Shown: one piece after another, positions 1 through 6,909 of the stretch
Layout of the letters: each line of letters starts with the position of its first letter
Numbering within the stretch: the stretch's first letter is position 1
From: Phytohabitans sp052068095
Lineage (GTDB): Bacteria > Actinomycetota > Actinomycetes > Mycobacteriales > Micromonosporaceae
NCBI RefSeq assembly: GCF_052068095.1
Contig: NZ_JBQHDG010000038.1
Span: forward strand, 9,141-73,140
DNA length: 64,000 nt
Direction: 5' to 3'
Notes under the pieces: generated by a model
The model's database searches: none
Told to the model about the DNA's origin: nothing
What the model saw: only the letters and a program-made list of their open reading frames with translations
Program-made: the position numbers and the translations under genes

Positions 1-1396
1 CGGTGACCAGGTAGAGCGCCGGCCCCACGACCGCCCCGCCGAGCAGAAACACCTGCTCCGGCAGCAGCCGCATCCGCTGCCGCCACACCAGCGCGACGAT
101 GCCGGCCAGCCGGAGCTGCATGTTGAGCAGGAAGGCCACGAACACGAAACCCCACGACAGGGCGCCGGAGGTGTACGGCTCGAGGCCCGAGGCCGCCGCC
201 ACGGACACGCCGTGGTTTTCGAACGCGAACAGGATCGCGGTCGCGAACAGCTGCGCCGCCACCGCGAGCCCGAGCGCGCCGAGCACCGCCCACGGCAGCC
301 GCCGCCGGGTCACGAAGAGCACGAGCGCGGTGATGCCGAGCGCGCCCGCGGCCACCGGGACGGAGCTCGCCTTCGCACCGGTCGAGCCGGCGAGGAAGAG
401 CCCCGCGAGCACGCACGCCCCGCGGGAGGAGTCGCCGCGGACGATCGACGCGAGCACGCCGATCAACGGGATCAGCAGCACCCAGCTGTACGTCATCGAC
501 GGGCTGCCCCACACGATGAACGTCGCCTGCGTGCCGAAGAGCTGCCGCACGCCGTTTTCGTAGCCGAACTCGCCGATCGTGAACATCAGCACCGCGGCGC
601 CCACGCCCACGTACGGCCGCTGGCTGACCCGCCACCCCACCACCGCGACGAGCACGACGGCGAGCGCGCACAGCGCCGGCACCGCGAGCCGCAGGAAGAC
701 GGTCGGCAGGTCGACGCCGCTGACCAGCGACGCCGCGCCCATGTGCGCGAAGCCGAACCAGTGGTAGTGCAGCGGCTCGCCGGCCACCTGCGGCACGTCG
801 AGCGGCGCCTGGTGCGTGGCCGCGCCGGCGAGCGACATCTGGAACGACAGGTCGATGTACTGCGCCTGCTCCTCCGAGGTGGGCAGGATCGGGTTGCGGC
901 TCAGGAACGACTGCCACAGGTAGGCCGTGAAGCCGGCGATCACACCGGTCACCGCCCACGCCCACCCGGCCGGGACCGGCGTGTAGCCGCGCACCACCCA
1001 GTGCCGCCGCAGCGCCGGCACCGCGAGGAACGGCCCGATCACGGCCGCCGGCCACACCCACAGCCACCGCTCGGCGCCCACCGACACGAACACGAACCAG
1101 GCCGCGAGCTCCAGCACCAGCCCGACCACCGCACCCACCGCGAGGTCTTCGACAAGCGTGTGCGGCGTGCGGCGCAGCGCCCGGTAGACGAGCGTGCCGG
1201 GCAGCACCACGGCCAACGCCGCGTAGGCGGTGTATCGCAACACATCCAGGACCGGCGTCCCAGTCACCAGCAACGCGCCGGCCACCACCGCGAAGGCCAC
1301 CACCGCCGGGGTCCATCGCCGCACATTCTCTGGTACGAAAGGAGTCCGTTTCGCCTCGCCGGCGCTCTCCGCCGAGCGGCTCTCGGTAGCGGTCAC
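1..1396 (-). CDS. Polytopic membrane protein, GT-C-like, 3' end outside window
   Basis: An open frame starts with GTG at 1396 and runs off the left edge without a stop; 465 residues are visible. The start overlaps the stop of the upstream glycosyltransferase gene in a GTGA, so the two are translationally coupled. After a polar N-terminus of about 28 residues come many hydrophobic segments (roughly 29-50, 52-71, 79-101, 112-130, 146-164 and more). A polar loop near residues 165-185 (NPILPTSEEQAQYIDLSF) follows an early membrane segment, as the acidic active-site loop does in GT-C sugar transferases. Coupling to a GT2 that resembles a polyprenyl-phosphate sugar synthase supports use of a lipid-linked sugar at the outer face of the membrane. 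I do not recognise a specific family, so the GT-C label is inference. Confidence 0.6.
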   Translation of the reverse strand, partial: MTATESRSAESAGEAKRTPFVPENVRRWTPAVVAFAVVAGALLVTGTPVLDVLRYTAYAALAVVLPGTLVYRALRRTPHTLVEDLAVGAVVGLVLELAAWFVFVSVGAERWLWVWPAAVIGPFLAVPALRRHWVVRGYTPVPAGWAWAVTGVIAGFTAYLWQSFLSRNPILPTSEEQAQYIDLSFQMSLAGAATHQAPLDVPQVAGEPLHYHWFGFAHMGAASLVSGVDLPTVFLRLAVPALCALAVVLVAVVGWRVSQRPYVGVGAAVLMFTIGEFGYENGVRQLFGTQATFIVWGSPSMTYSWVLLIPLIGVLASIVRGDSSRGACVLAGLFLAGSTGAKASSVPVAAGALGITALVLFVTRRRLPWAVLGALGLAVAAQLFATAILFAFENHGVSVAAASGLEPYTSGALSWGFVFVAFLLNMQLRLAGIVALVWRQRMRLLPEQVFLLGGAVVGPALYLVT

Positions 1397-2358
1397 CTCA
1401 GACTATCCACGATGGACTCTGCTTCGTCGGTGTCGGCCACGACCGAGTAGGCCGGCCGGCCCTGCACGGCGGTGTAGATGCGGGCCACGTACTCGCCGAG
1501 CAGGCCCAGGCACAGCAGCTGCACTGCGCCGAGGAAGAGGACCGCCACGTAGAGGGAGGGCCAGCCGCTGACGGTGGCGCCGTTGAAGTACGCGATCAGC
1601 GCGATGACCACCAGGATCCCGCAGAGCACCACGCCGGCCAGCCCCAGCCAGGTGGCCACCCGCAGCGGTGCGGCGGAGAAGCTCGTGACGCTGTCGGCGG
1701 CGAGCGCGATCATGCGGGACAGCGGGTACTTGGTGCGCCCGGCGGCCCGCTCCGCCCGCTCGAACGGCACCTCGCCGCTCGGGAAGCCGAGCCAGGGCAC
1801 CACGAGCCGCAGCACCGGCGCCCGCTCCGGCAGCTCGCGCAGCGCCTCCACCGCGGCCCGGCTGAGCAGCCGGAAGTCGCCGGCGTGGGCGGGCACGTCG
1901 TTGCCGACGATGCGGCGCATCAGGCGGTAGTAGACGCCCGCGGTCCACCGTTTGAAGGTGGTGTCCGCCTGGCGGTTGGCGCGTATCCCGTACACGATGT
2001 CGAGGTTTTGACCCCGCGCGAGCCGTAGCATCTCGACGATGGTCTCGGGCGGGTCCTGGAGGTCGGCGTCGATGGTCGCGACGTAGCCGCCGCGGGCCCG
2101 CATGAGGCCGGCGAGCAGCGCCGGCTGGTGGCCGCTGTTGCGCCGCAGGCGCAGCACGCGCAGCTGGGGCCACTGCCGCCGGGCTGCGAGCAGGGCCACG
2201 GGGGTGCGGTCGGTGCTCCCGTCGTCGACGGCCACCACCTCGTAGGGCTCGCCGAGCGCGTCGAGCACCCCGCGCAACCGGGCCACGAGCAGCGGCAGTA
2301 CGGACTCTTCGTTGTACATCGGGATGACCACGGAGAGTGCCGGCTCGGACGCGACCAC
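1393..2358 (-). CDS. GT2 glycosyltransferase, DPM1/GtrB-like
   Basis: 321 residues from a GTG start. The N-terminal GT-A domain has the family motifs: IPMYNEE at 13-19, DDGSTD at about 45-50, and the metal-binding DADLQDPPE at about 97-105. After the catalytic domain, residues about 225-300 hold two hydrophobic hairpin segments followed by GEYVARIY. This is the layout of membrane-bound polyprenyl-phosphate sugar synthases of the DPM1/GtrB/ArnC group, which move a sugar from a nucleotide donor to a lipid phosphate on the cytoplasmic face. It starts 12 bases after the MFS gene and overlaps the next membrane protein gene by 4 bases, so the three form an operon. The sugar donor cannot be told from the sequence. 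Confidence 0.85.
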   Translation of the reverse strand: MVASEPALSVVIPMYNEESVLPLLVARLRGVLDALGEPYEVVAVDDGSTDRTPVALLAARRQWPQLRVLRLRRNSGHQPALLAGLMRARGGYVATIDADLQDPPETIVEMLRLARGQNLDIVYGIRANRQADTTFKRWTAGVYYRLMRRIVGNDVPAHAGDFRLLSRAAVEALRELPERAPVLRLVVPWLGFPSGEVPFERAERAAGRTKYPLSRMIALAADSVTSFSAAPLRVATWLGLAGVVLCGILVVIALIAYFNGATVSGWPSLYVAVLFLGAVQLLCLGLLGEYVARIYTAVQGRPAYSVVADTDEAESIVDSLR

Positions 2359-2370
2359 GCCCGCACGGTA

Positions 2371-3477
2371 TCAGGACGAACTGGATGCCGCGGGTAGCCA
2401 CCGACGGGTCAGGCCGCCCGAAAGGACGAGGGGCACGCCCACCATTGCGAGCAGCACCGGCACGGAGAGGACGGCCGACCCGAGCGCGAATCCGGCGTAC
2501 ACGGCGAGCGCCACGATCTCCTGCCCGAACCCCGCCACCGAAAGCACTGTCGCCCGCGCCGGGCCGGCGATCGCGTCCTGGATCCGCGCCTCGGTGAGGA
2601 TGTCGAAGAGCTCGAGGGCGGCGAAGCCGAGCGCGACCGCGACCATGCCGGCCGGGTGTCCCGCGGTGGCGCCGGCCGCGAGCAGCACCCCGCCGACCGC
2701 CACGATCGCCGCCAACCGGGCCGCCGAGAGGTGCGCCCACCGCTCGGCCAGCGCGCTCGCGACCGCCATCGCGGCGACGGGCAGCACGAAGAGCAGCGGT
2801 ACGAACGCGGTGGCCGCGCCCATCTCGCGGGCGAGGATCGGCAGGTACTCGTCGATCGCGCCCATGCCGGTGACCACCGCGTAGAGCAGGACCGCCCGGC
2901 TCACGGTCCGGTTGGCGCGCACCTCGGCGAGACCTGCTCGCAGCGTCTTGGCGTAGCTGCCGCCGGTTTCCTCCACCCGCGACGCCTCGGGGAAGGACAG
3001 CGCGACCGGCACGACGGCCAGGCTGACGAGGATGCTGGCCAGGCCGACCAGCGGGTACCCGCCGAGCAGGAACGCCGGCGTGGCGAGCACCATCGCGGCC
3101 AGCTCCGCCACGAGAGCGGTGGTTTGCGCCAGCCCGGCCGTGCGCACGTAGCGGTCGGTGGCGTCCGCGGCGGCGAGCTCGTCGTAGACGAGCGCCTCCA
3201 CGCTGCCGGAGGTCATCGCGGTCGACGCGCCCCACAGCACGAACCCGGCGGCGAAGGCGGCGTACGAGGGGAAGAACGTCCACAGTGCGAAGCCGATGGC
3301 CCGGAGGACGGCGGCGATCGCGACAAGCCGGCGGCGCGAGTACGCGTCCGCCAACGCTCCGGACGGTATCTCCAGCGTGAAGCCGACGACCGACCAGATC
3401 ACGAACAGCGAGGAGATCTGCCCCGTGCCGAGCCCGGCGTCGGCGAAGAGCAGCGCGTAGACCGGGTAGAGGAGCAC
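2371..3477 (-). CDS. MFS transporter
   Basis: About 368 residues from the GTG at 3477, with around ten to twelve hydrophobic segments and the MFS loop 2-3 signature in altered form (GALADAYSRRRL). The N-terminus begins inside what looks like the first membrane helix (VLLYPVYALLFADAG). Upstream of the GTG the same frame encodes a plausible continuation (TAWRLCALRACTEG) but meets a TGA at 3526-3528 with no usable start, while an ATG at 3527-3529 lies one base out of frame. The true protein may therefore start at 3529 with a one-base indel near 3524, or may be shortened. Substrate unknown; members of this branch are usually annotated as drug or small-molecule exporters. First gene of a three-gene operon with the GT2 and the GT-C-like protein. 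Confidence 0.75.
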   Translation of the reverse strand: MLLYPVYALLFADAGLGTGQISSLFVIWSVVGFTLEIPSGALADAYSRRRLVAIAAVLRAIGFALWTFFPSYAAFAAGFVLWGASTAMTSGSVEALVYDELAAADATDRYVRTAGLAQTTALVAELAAMVLATPAFLLGGYPLVGLASILVSLAVVPVALSFPEASRVEETGGSYAKTLRAGLAEVRANRTVSRAVLLYAVVTGMGAIDEYLPILAREMGAATAFVPLLFVLPVAAMAVASALAERWAHLSAARLAAIVAVGGVLLAAGATAGHPAGMVAVALGFAALELFDILTEARIQDAIAGPARATVLSVAGFGQEIVALAVYAGFALGSAVLSVPVLLAMVGVPLVLSGGLTRRWLPAASSSS

Positions 3478-3596
3478 GCCCTCGGTGCAGGCGCGCAGGG
3501 CGCAGAGGCGCCAGGCGGTGCTACGTCATGCGGGATGGCGCGTGGGCTCGACCATGGGGCAACCGTGTCACCCCCTGGTCGAGCCCGTCAACGCAC

Positions 3597-4601
3597 TTAC
3601 TCGACGACCGATAGATGCACGTGGTTGGTGTGCAGCTCGCTGGGGCCGCAACAGCCGCTGTACGACTTCCAACCACTGCTGGGCAGCCAGATCTGTTTGA
3701 ACCAGATCACGTAGAGCACGCCCAGCCGGCTCGCGTTCTTGATGAAGAAGTTGGACAGGTTGTTGCCGTACGTCTTCGCCGAACCGGACGCCGTGCCGCC
3801 GAAGACGTCGCCCGAGTCGACGCCCCAGTCGCAGGCCCGACCCTTCGGGTGCTCACCCGACCCGCCGCTGCGGTAGCAGGAGACGAAGATCTTGAAGCCG
3901 GCTCCCTTGGCCTGCTGCACCGCGTGCCACAGGCGGGGCGTGATGCACCCGTTGCCGGAGGTCGGGTCGGGGCTGATCGAGCAGCCGGACCCACCGGAGA
4001 ACCCGGACGCGTTGGCGGCGCTGCCACTCCCGCTGGGACCGCTGGCGTTCTCGCCGCCGCCGGCGTTCTTCAACGCGGTCTCCGCCTGCTTCTTGCGGGC
4101 GGCCATGATCTGCACCTGCTTCTGCTGCTCGCGGATCTCGTTGTCGATCGCGAGCTTGGCGCGGGTCACCTCGTCTTTGGTGTCGAGCAGGTCGCGGAGC
4201 TTCTTGTCTTCGGTGGCGGCCACCGTGTCGAGCGCCGCGGCCCGGTCGACGAAGCCCTCCGGCGAGGTGCTGTTGAGCATCGCGGAGATCGGGCCGAGCC
4301 GGCCCCGGCGGTAGGCCGCGTTGGCCACCTCGCCGATCACGGCCGTTTTGGTGACCAGGTCACGCTCCAATTGGGCCAGTTGGGTGGTCAGCTCCCGCTG
4401 GCGCTTCTTGGACGTGTCCAGAGTCTTCTGCGCGGCGACGAAGCCCTTGCTCGCCGCGTCGAGCTGCTCGCGCAGGGTAGCGGTGCCGCCCTCGTCGTCG
4501 TTGGGTGCGGCGGTCGCCGGCCCCGCTGGTAAGCCGATCAGCGCGAACGCCGCGGTGACAAGCACCGCGACGAGGCCGACCCGGCTGCGGGCATGACCCA
4601 T
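3597..4601 (-). CDS. Secreted coiled-coil protein with M15-like C-terminal domain
   Basis: 334 residues from the ATG at 4601, which has GGAAGGA six bases upstream; a TTG at 4604 is less likely. Residues 1-35 form a signal peptide ending in ATAAP. Residues about 45-185 are charged heptad-rich coiled coil (LREQLDAASK through RKKQAETALK), then a Gly/Ser linker. The C-terminal domain has FVSCYRSGGSGEHPKGRACDW and, at the end, NHVHLSV. The pattern S-x-x-R, H-x-x-G-x-A-x-D, H-x-H is that of the VanY/M15 zinc peptidase fold, known from ARB_07466-like domains, so it probably acts on, or binds, peptidoglycan. This layout (coiled coil plus cell-wall enzyme) is common in actinobacterial growth and resuscitation proteins. 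A cyclic-di-AMP riboswitch precedes it. Catalytic competence is inferred from motifs only. Confidence 0.8.
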   Translation of the reverse strand: MGHARSRVGLVAVLVTAAFALIGLPAGPATAAPNDDEGGTATLREQLDAASKGFVAAQKTLDTSKKRQRELTTQLAQLERDLVTKTAVIGEVANAAYRRGRLGPISAMLNSTSPEGFVDRAAALDTVAATEDKKLRDLLDTKDEVTRAKLAIDNEIREQQKQVQIMAARKKQAETALKNAGGGENASGPSGSGSAANASGFSGGSGCSISPDPTSGNGCITPRLWHAVQQAKGAGFKIFVSCYRSGGSGEHPKGRACDWGVDSGDVFGGTASGSAKTYGNNLSNFFIKNASRLGVLYVIWFKQIWLPSSGWKSYSGCCGPSELHTNHVHLSVVE

Positions 4602-4611
4602 CAACCATCCT

Positions 4612-4760
4612 TCCAGTCAGCCGCCTACCGAGTTAGCTGACGGGTTCGGGACGGAAGTCTCCCTACCGCTGTCGCGGATTCACCCCAGTGGATCGGTGGT
4701 TCCCCGGCTCGCCCGAGGGCGACTCGGCGGCGGCCAACACCGGCGCCGGGGGGCGCCGCC
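4612..4760 (-). promoter_or_regulatory. ydaO-yuaA cyclic-di-AMP riboswitch
   Basis: Read on the minus strand, the leader of the coiled-coil/M15-like gene carries the hallmark blocks of this class in order: GAGCCGGGGAACC (about 4709-4697), GGGGTGAATCCGCG (about 4685-4672), GGTAGGGAGACTTCCGTCC (about 4665-4647), then GAACCCGTCAGCTAAC and TCGGTAGGCGG (about 4646-4620), ending just before the ribosome site GGAAGGA. In Actinobacteria this riboswitch controls cell-wall hydrolase and resuscitation-factor genes, and c-di-AMP binding lowers expression. The match of sequence, order and downstream gene type makes this a firm call; the 5' boundary is approximate. Confidence 0.93.
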
Positions 4761-4856
4761 GGGCGTTGACCGGAGCCGAGAATAGCGGCTTTCCATTGAT
4801 GTGCCCACTGTTGTACCGATGGTGACGAATCAAGTACGCCCTGCTCAGGGGCGCTT

Positions 4857-5828
4857 TCACCACGTCGTGGGGTGGCAGTCGCCGGGTCGCGGCTCGACCT
4901 GGAGGGTGGCGTGCCCGATCTCGAAGTCGTCGTGCAGCGCCTCCCGTGCCGCGACCAACACCGGCCCCACCTGCGCGGACTCCTCCAGCGTGAGGTGCGC
5001 GGAAGCGACGTCCATGCCCGACGTCAGCGTCCACACATGCAGGTCGTGCACGTCGCACACACCGGGCACGGCGGCGAGGCGCCGCTGCACCGCGGTCACG
5101 TCGAGGTGTTCCGGCGCGGCCTGCACCAGGATGCGTACGGCCGCCCGGGCCAGCCGCCACGTGCGCGGGAGGATGAACAGGCCGACGGCCACCGCGATGA
5201 TCGGGTCGGCGTACGCCCAGCCGGTCAGCCCGATCACGGCCGCGGCGACGATCACACCCACCGAGCCGAGCAGGTCGCCGAGCACCTCCAGGTAGGCGCC
5301 GCGCACGTTGATGCTCTCCCGCGCGCCCGAACGCAGCAGCCCGAACGCCACAAGGTTGGCGACGAGGCCGGCGACCGCCACGACGAGCATCGGGCCGGCG
5401 GGCACGTCGGGCGGGTCGCCGAAGCGGCGCACGGCCTCGACCAGCACGTAGATCGCCACGCCGAAGAGCAGGACGGCGTTGGCGAGAGCGGCGAGGACCT
5501 CCAGGCGATACAGCCCGAATGTGCGCTGTGGGTCGCCGGCCGCCTTGGACGCCCCTCTGCCGGCCCGCGCCGCGTCCGTGGCGCCGTCGCGGGTGGGCGC
5601 CGCGGCGGCGGACGCAGCCCAGATCGCCGCGAGCGCCATGCCGATGCCGAGCACGTCGGTGAACATGTGGCCGGCGTCGGAGAGCAGGGCCAGCGAGCCG
5701 GTGAGCAGGGCGGCCACCGCCTCGATCACCATGAAGACCGCGAGCAGGGCGAACGCGGCCCAGAGCCGCCCGCGGTGGCGCTCCCCCGCGCGTGCGACGT
5801 CCGCTCCGTGATCGTGTCCGGCTCCCAT
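4857..5828 (-). CDS. CDF family zinc/divalent cation exporter
   Basis: 323 residues from the ATG at 5828. The N-terminus has a histidine cluster (GHDHG). Six membrane helices are visible, with the metal site SDAGHMFTD in the second and a second acidic pair in GDLLGSVG in the fifth. The C-terminal cytoplasmic domain carries VHDLHVWTLTSG and an HATLQVE strand, both typical of ZitB/CzcD-type cation diffusion facilitators that swap cytoplasmic zinc or a similar ion for protons. A loop rich in Ala and Arg (about residues 75-100) separates helices 2 and 3. There is no ArsR-type regulator beside it. A sharp sigma-70 promoter lies directly upstream and appears to make a transcript with almost no leader. 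Confidence 0.9.
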   Translation of the reverse strand: MGAGHDHGADVARAGERHRGRLWAAFALLAVFMVIEAVAALLTGSLALLSDAGHMFTDVLGIGMALAAIWAASAAAAPTRDGATDAARAGRGASKAAGDPQRTFGLYRLEVLAALANAVLLFGVAIYVLVEAVRRFGDPPDVPAGPMLVVAVAGLVANLVAFGLLRSGARESINVRGAYLEVLGDLLGSVGVIVAAAVIGLTGWAYADPIIAVAVGLFILPRTWRLARAAVRILVQAAPEHLDVTAVQRRLAAVPGVCDVHDLHVWTLTSGMDVASAHLTLEESAQVGPVLVAAREALHDDFEIGHATLQVEPRPGDCHPTTW

Positions 5829-5836
5829 GGGCCAAG

Positions 5837-5865
5837 AATATATGCTGACATTGCTATGTATGCAA
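5837..5865 (-). promoter_or_regulatory. Sigma-70-type promoter of the CDF gene
   Basis: On the minus strand TTGCAT (5865-5860) and TATATT (5842-5837) are separated by exactly 17 bases, and the ATG of the CDF exporter follows eight bases after the -10 box. Transcription would start within a few bases of the ATG, which suits the lack of a ribosome site. The stretch is strikingly AT-rich for this genome. Flanking TGACATTGC and GCAATcagTGTCA (5846-5889) form an imperfect inverted repeat that could hold a metal-sensor operator; I recognise no known box. Confidence 0.6.
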
Positions 5866-5982
5866 AAATGGCACTGGCAATCAGTGTCATCGGGCGTTCT
5901 CATAATTGAGCGTTCAACGTCGAACCGATGGGTAAAGACGTACGTGAATTCTGATGTGGACCGATCACAGGGAGTACCCATC

Positions 5983-6909
5983 GTGCTGACCAGACGAGCC
6001 CTGATCACCTCATCCGCCGCCGCGGCCCTCACCGCGGCCACAGTCACCGTCCCGGGCGCGGCCAGCGCCCACGGCTCCGGCCACCGGCTCTTCCCTGACT
6101 CCTTCCCGCTGCCGAACGCGTTCCAGCCCGAGGGCATCGCGATCGGGCGGGCGCCGTTCGCGTACTTCGGCTCGCTCGCCAACGGCGACATCTACCGCGC
6201 CAACCTGGCCACCGGCCGCGGGAAGATCATCTCCGCCGGCCCCGGCACCCCGTCGGTAGGCCTCAAGATCGACGACCGTGGGCGGCTCTTCGTCGCCGGC
6301 GGTGCGGCTGGCAACGGCCGCGTGGTCGACACGCACAGCGGCCGCATCCTGGCGTCGTGGACGTTCGCGACCGCACCCACCTTCGTCAACGACGTGGTGC
6401 TCACCCCCAAGGGCGCGTTCTTCACCGACTCCAACCAGCCGTTCCTCTACAAGGTGCCGCTGAGCCTGCGCGGCGAGCCGGTCAAGCTCCCGCTCACCGG
6501 TGACCTCGTCTACCAGACCGGCTTCAACGTCAACGGCATCGCCCGCACGCCCGACGGGCGCGGCCTGCTGGTCGTGCAGTCCAACACCGCCACGCTCTTC
6601 CGGGTCGACCCGGACACCGGCGTGACCAGGGCCGTCGACCTCGGCGGCTACGCGCTGACCAACGGCGACGGCCTGCTGACCATCGGCCGCACGCTCTACG
6701 TGGTGCAAAACCGCCTCAACCAGGTCGCCGTATTCGCGCTCGACAAGCGTGGCCTCAGCGGCCGGCTCACCGGCACGCGCACCAACCCCAACTTCGACGT
6801 GCCCACCACCGTGGCGGCCTTCGGCGACCGGCTCTACCTGCCGAACGCCCGCTTCGGCGTGACCGTGACCCCCGACACCACCTACAGCGCCAACGTCGTC
6901 AAGCGCTGA
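5983..6909 (+). CDS. Secreted SMP-30-like beta-propeller protein
   Basis: 308 residues from the GTG at 5983, chosen because GGGAG lies nine bases upstream and because the protein then begins with a signal peptide (LTRRALITSSAAAALTAA, with two arginines that could suit the Tat route, cleaved near ASAHG). The mature part is a string of short beta repeats (ANGDIYRAN, DDRGRLFVAGG, TPKGAFFTDS, DGRGLLVVQSNT, IGRTLYVVQNRLNQ), the pattern of a six-bladed SMP-30/gluconolactonase or NHL-type propeller. No catalytic residues can be assigned with confidence. Its 3' end overlaps the convergent helD-like gene by 28 bases. Role unknown; extracellular binding or lactone hydrolysis are possibilities. Confidence 0.75.
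   Translation: MLTRRALITSSAAAALTAATVTVPGAASAHGSGHRLFPDSFPLPNAFQPEGIAIGRAPFAYFGSLANGDIYRANLATGRGKIISAGPGTPSVGLKIDDRGRLFVAGGAAGNGRVVDTHSGRILASWTFATAPTFVNDVVLTPKGAFFTDSNQPFLYKVPLSLRGEPVKLPLTGDLVYQTGFNVNGIARTPDGRGLLVVQSNTATLFRVDPDTGVTRAVDLGGYALTNGDGLLTIGRTLYVVQNRLNQVAVFALDKRGLSGRLTGTRTNPNFDVPTTVAAFGDRLYLPNARFGVTVTPDTTYSANVVKR

Noticed and set aside
212..1450. Long plus-strand open frame rich in Arg, Gln and His
   Set aside because: Low-complexity product typical of the shadow strand in GC-rich DNA; the minus strand encodes a good multi-helix membrane protein over the same bases.
5829..6191. A 121-codon N-terminal extension of the CDF exporter on the minus strand
   Set aside because: It is antisense to the beta-propeller gene, has no domain content, and crosses a clear promoter; the ATG at 5828 gives the normal family start with GHDHG.
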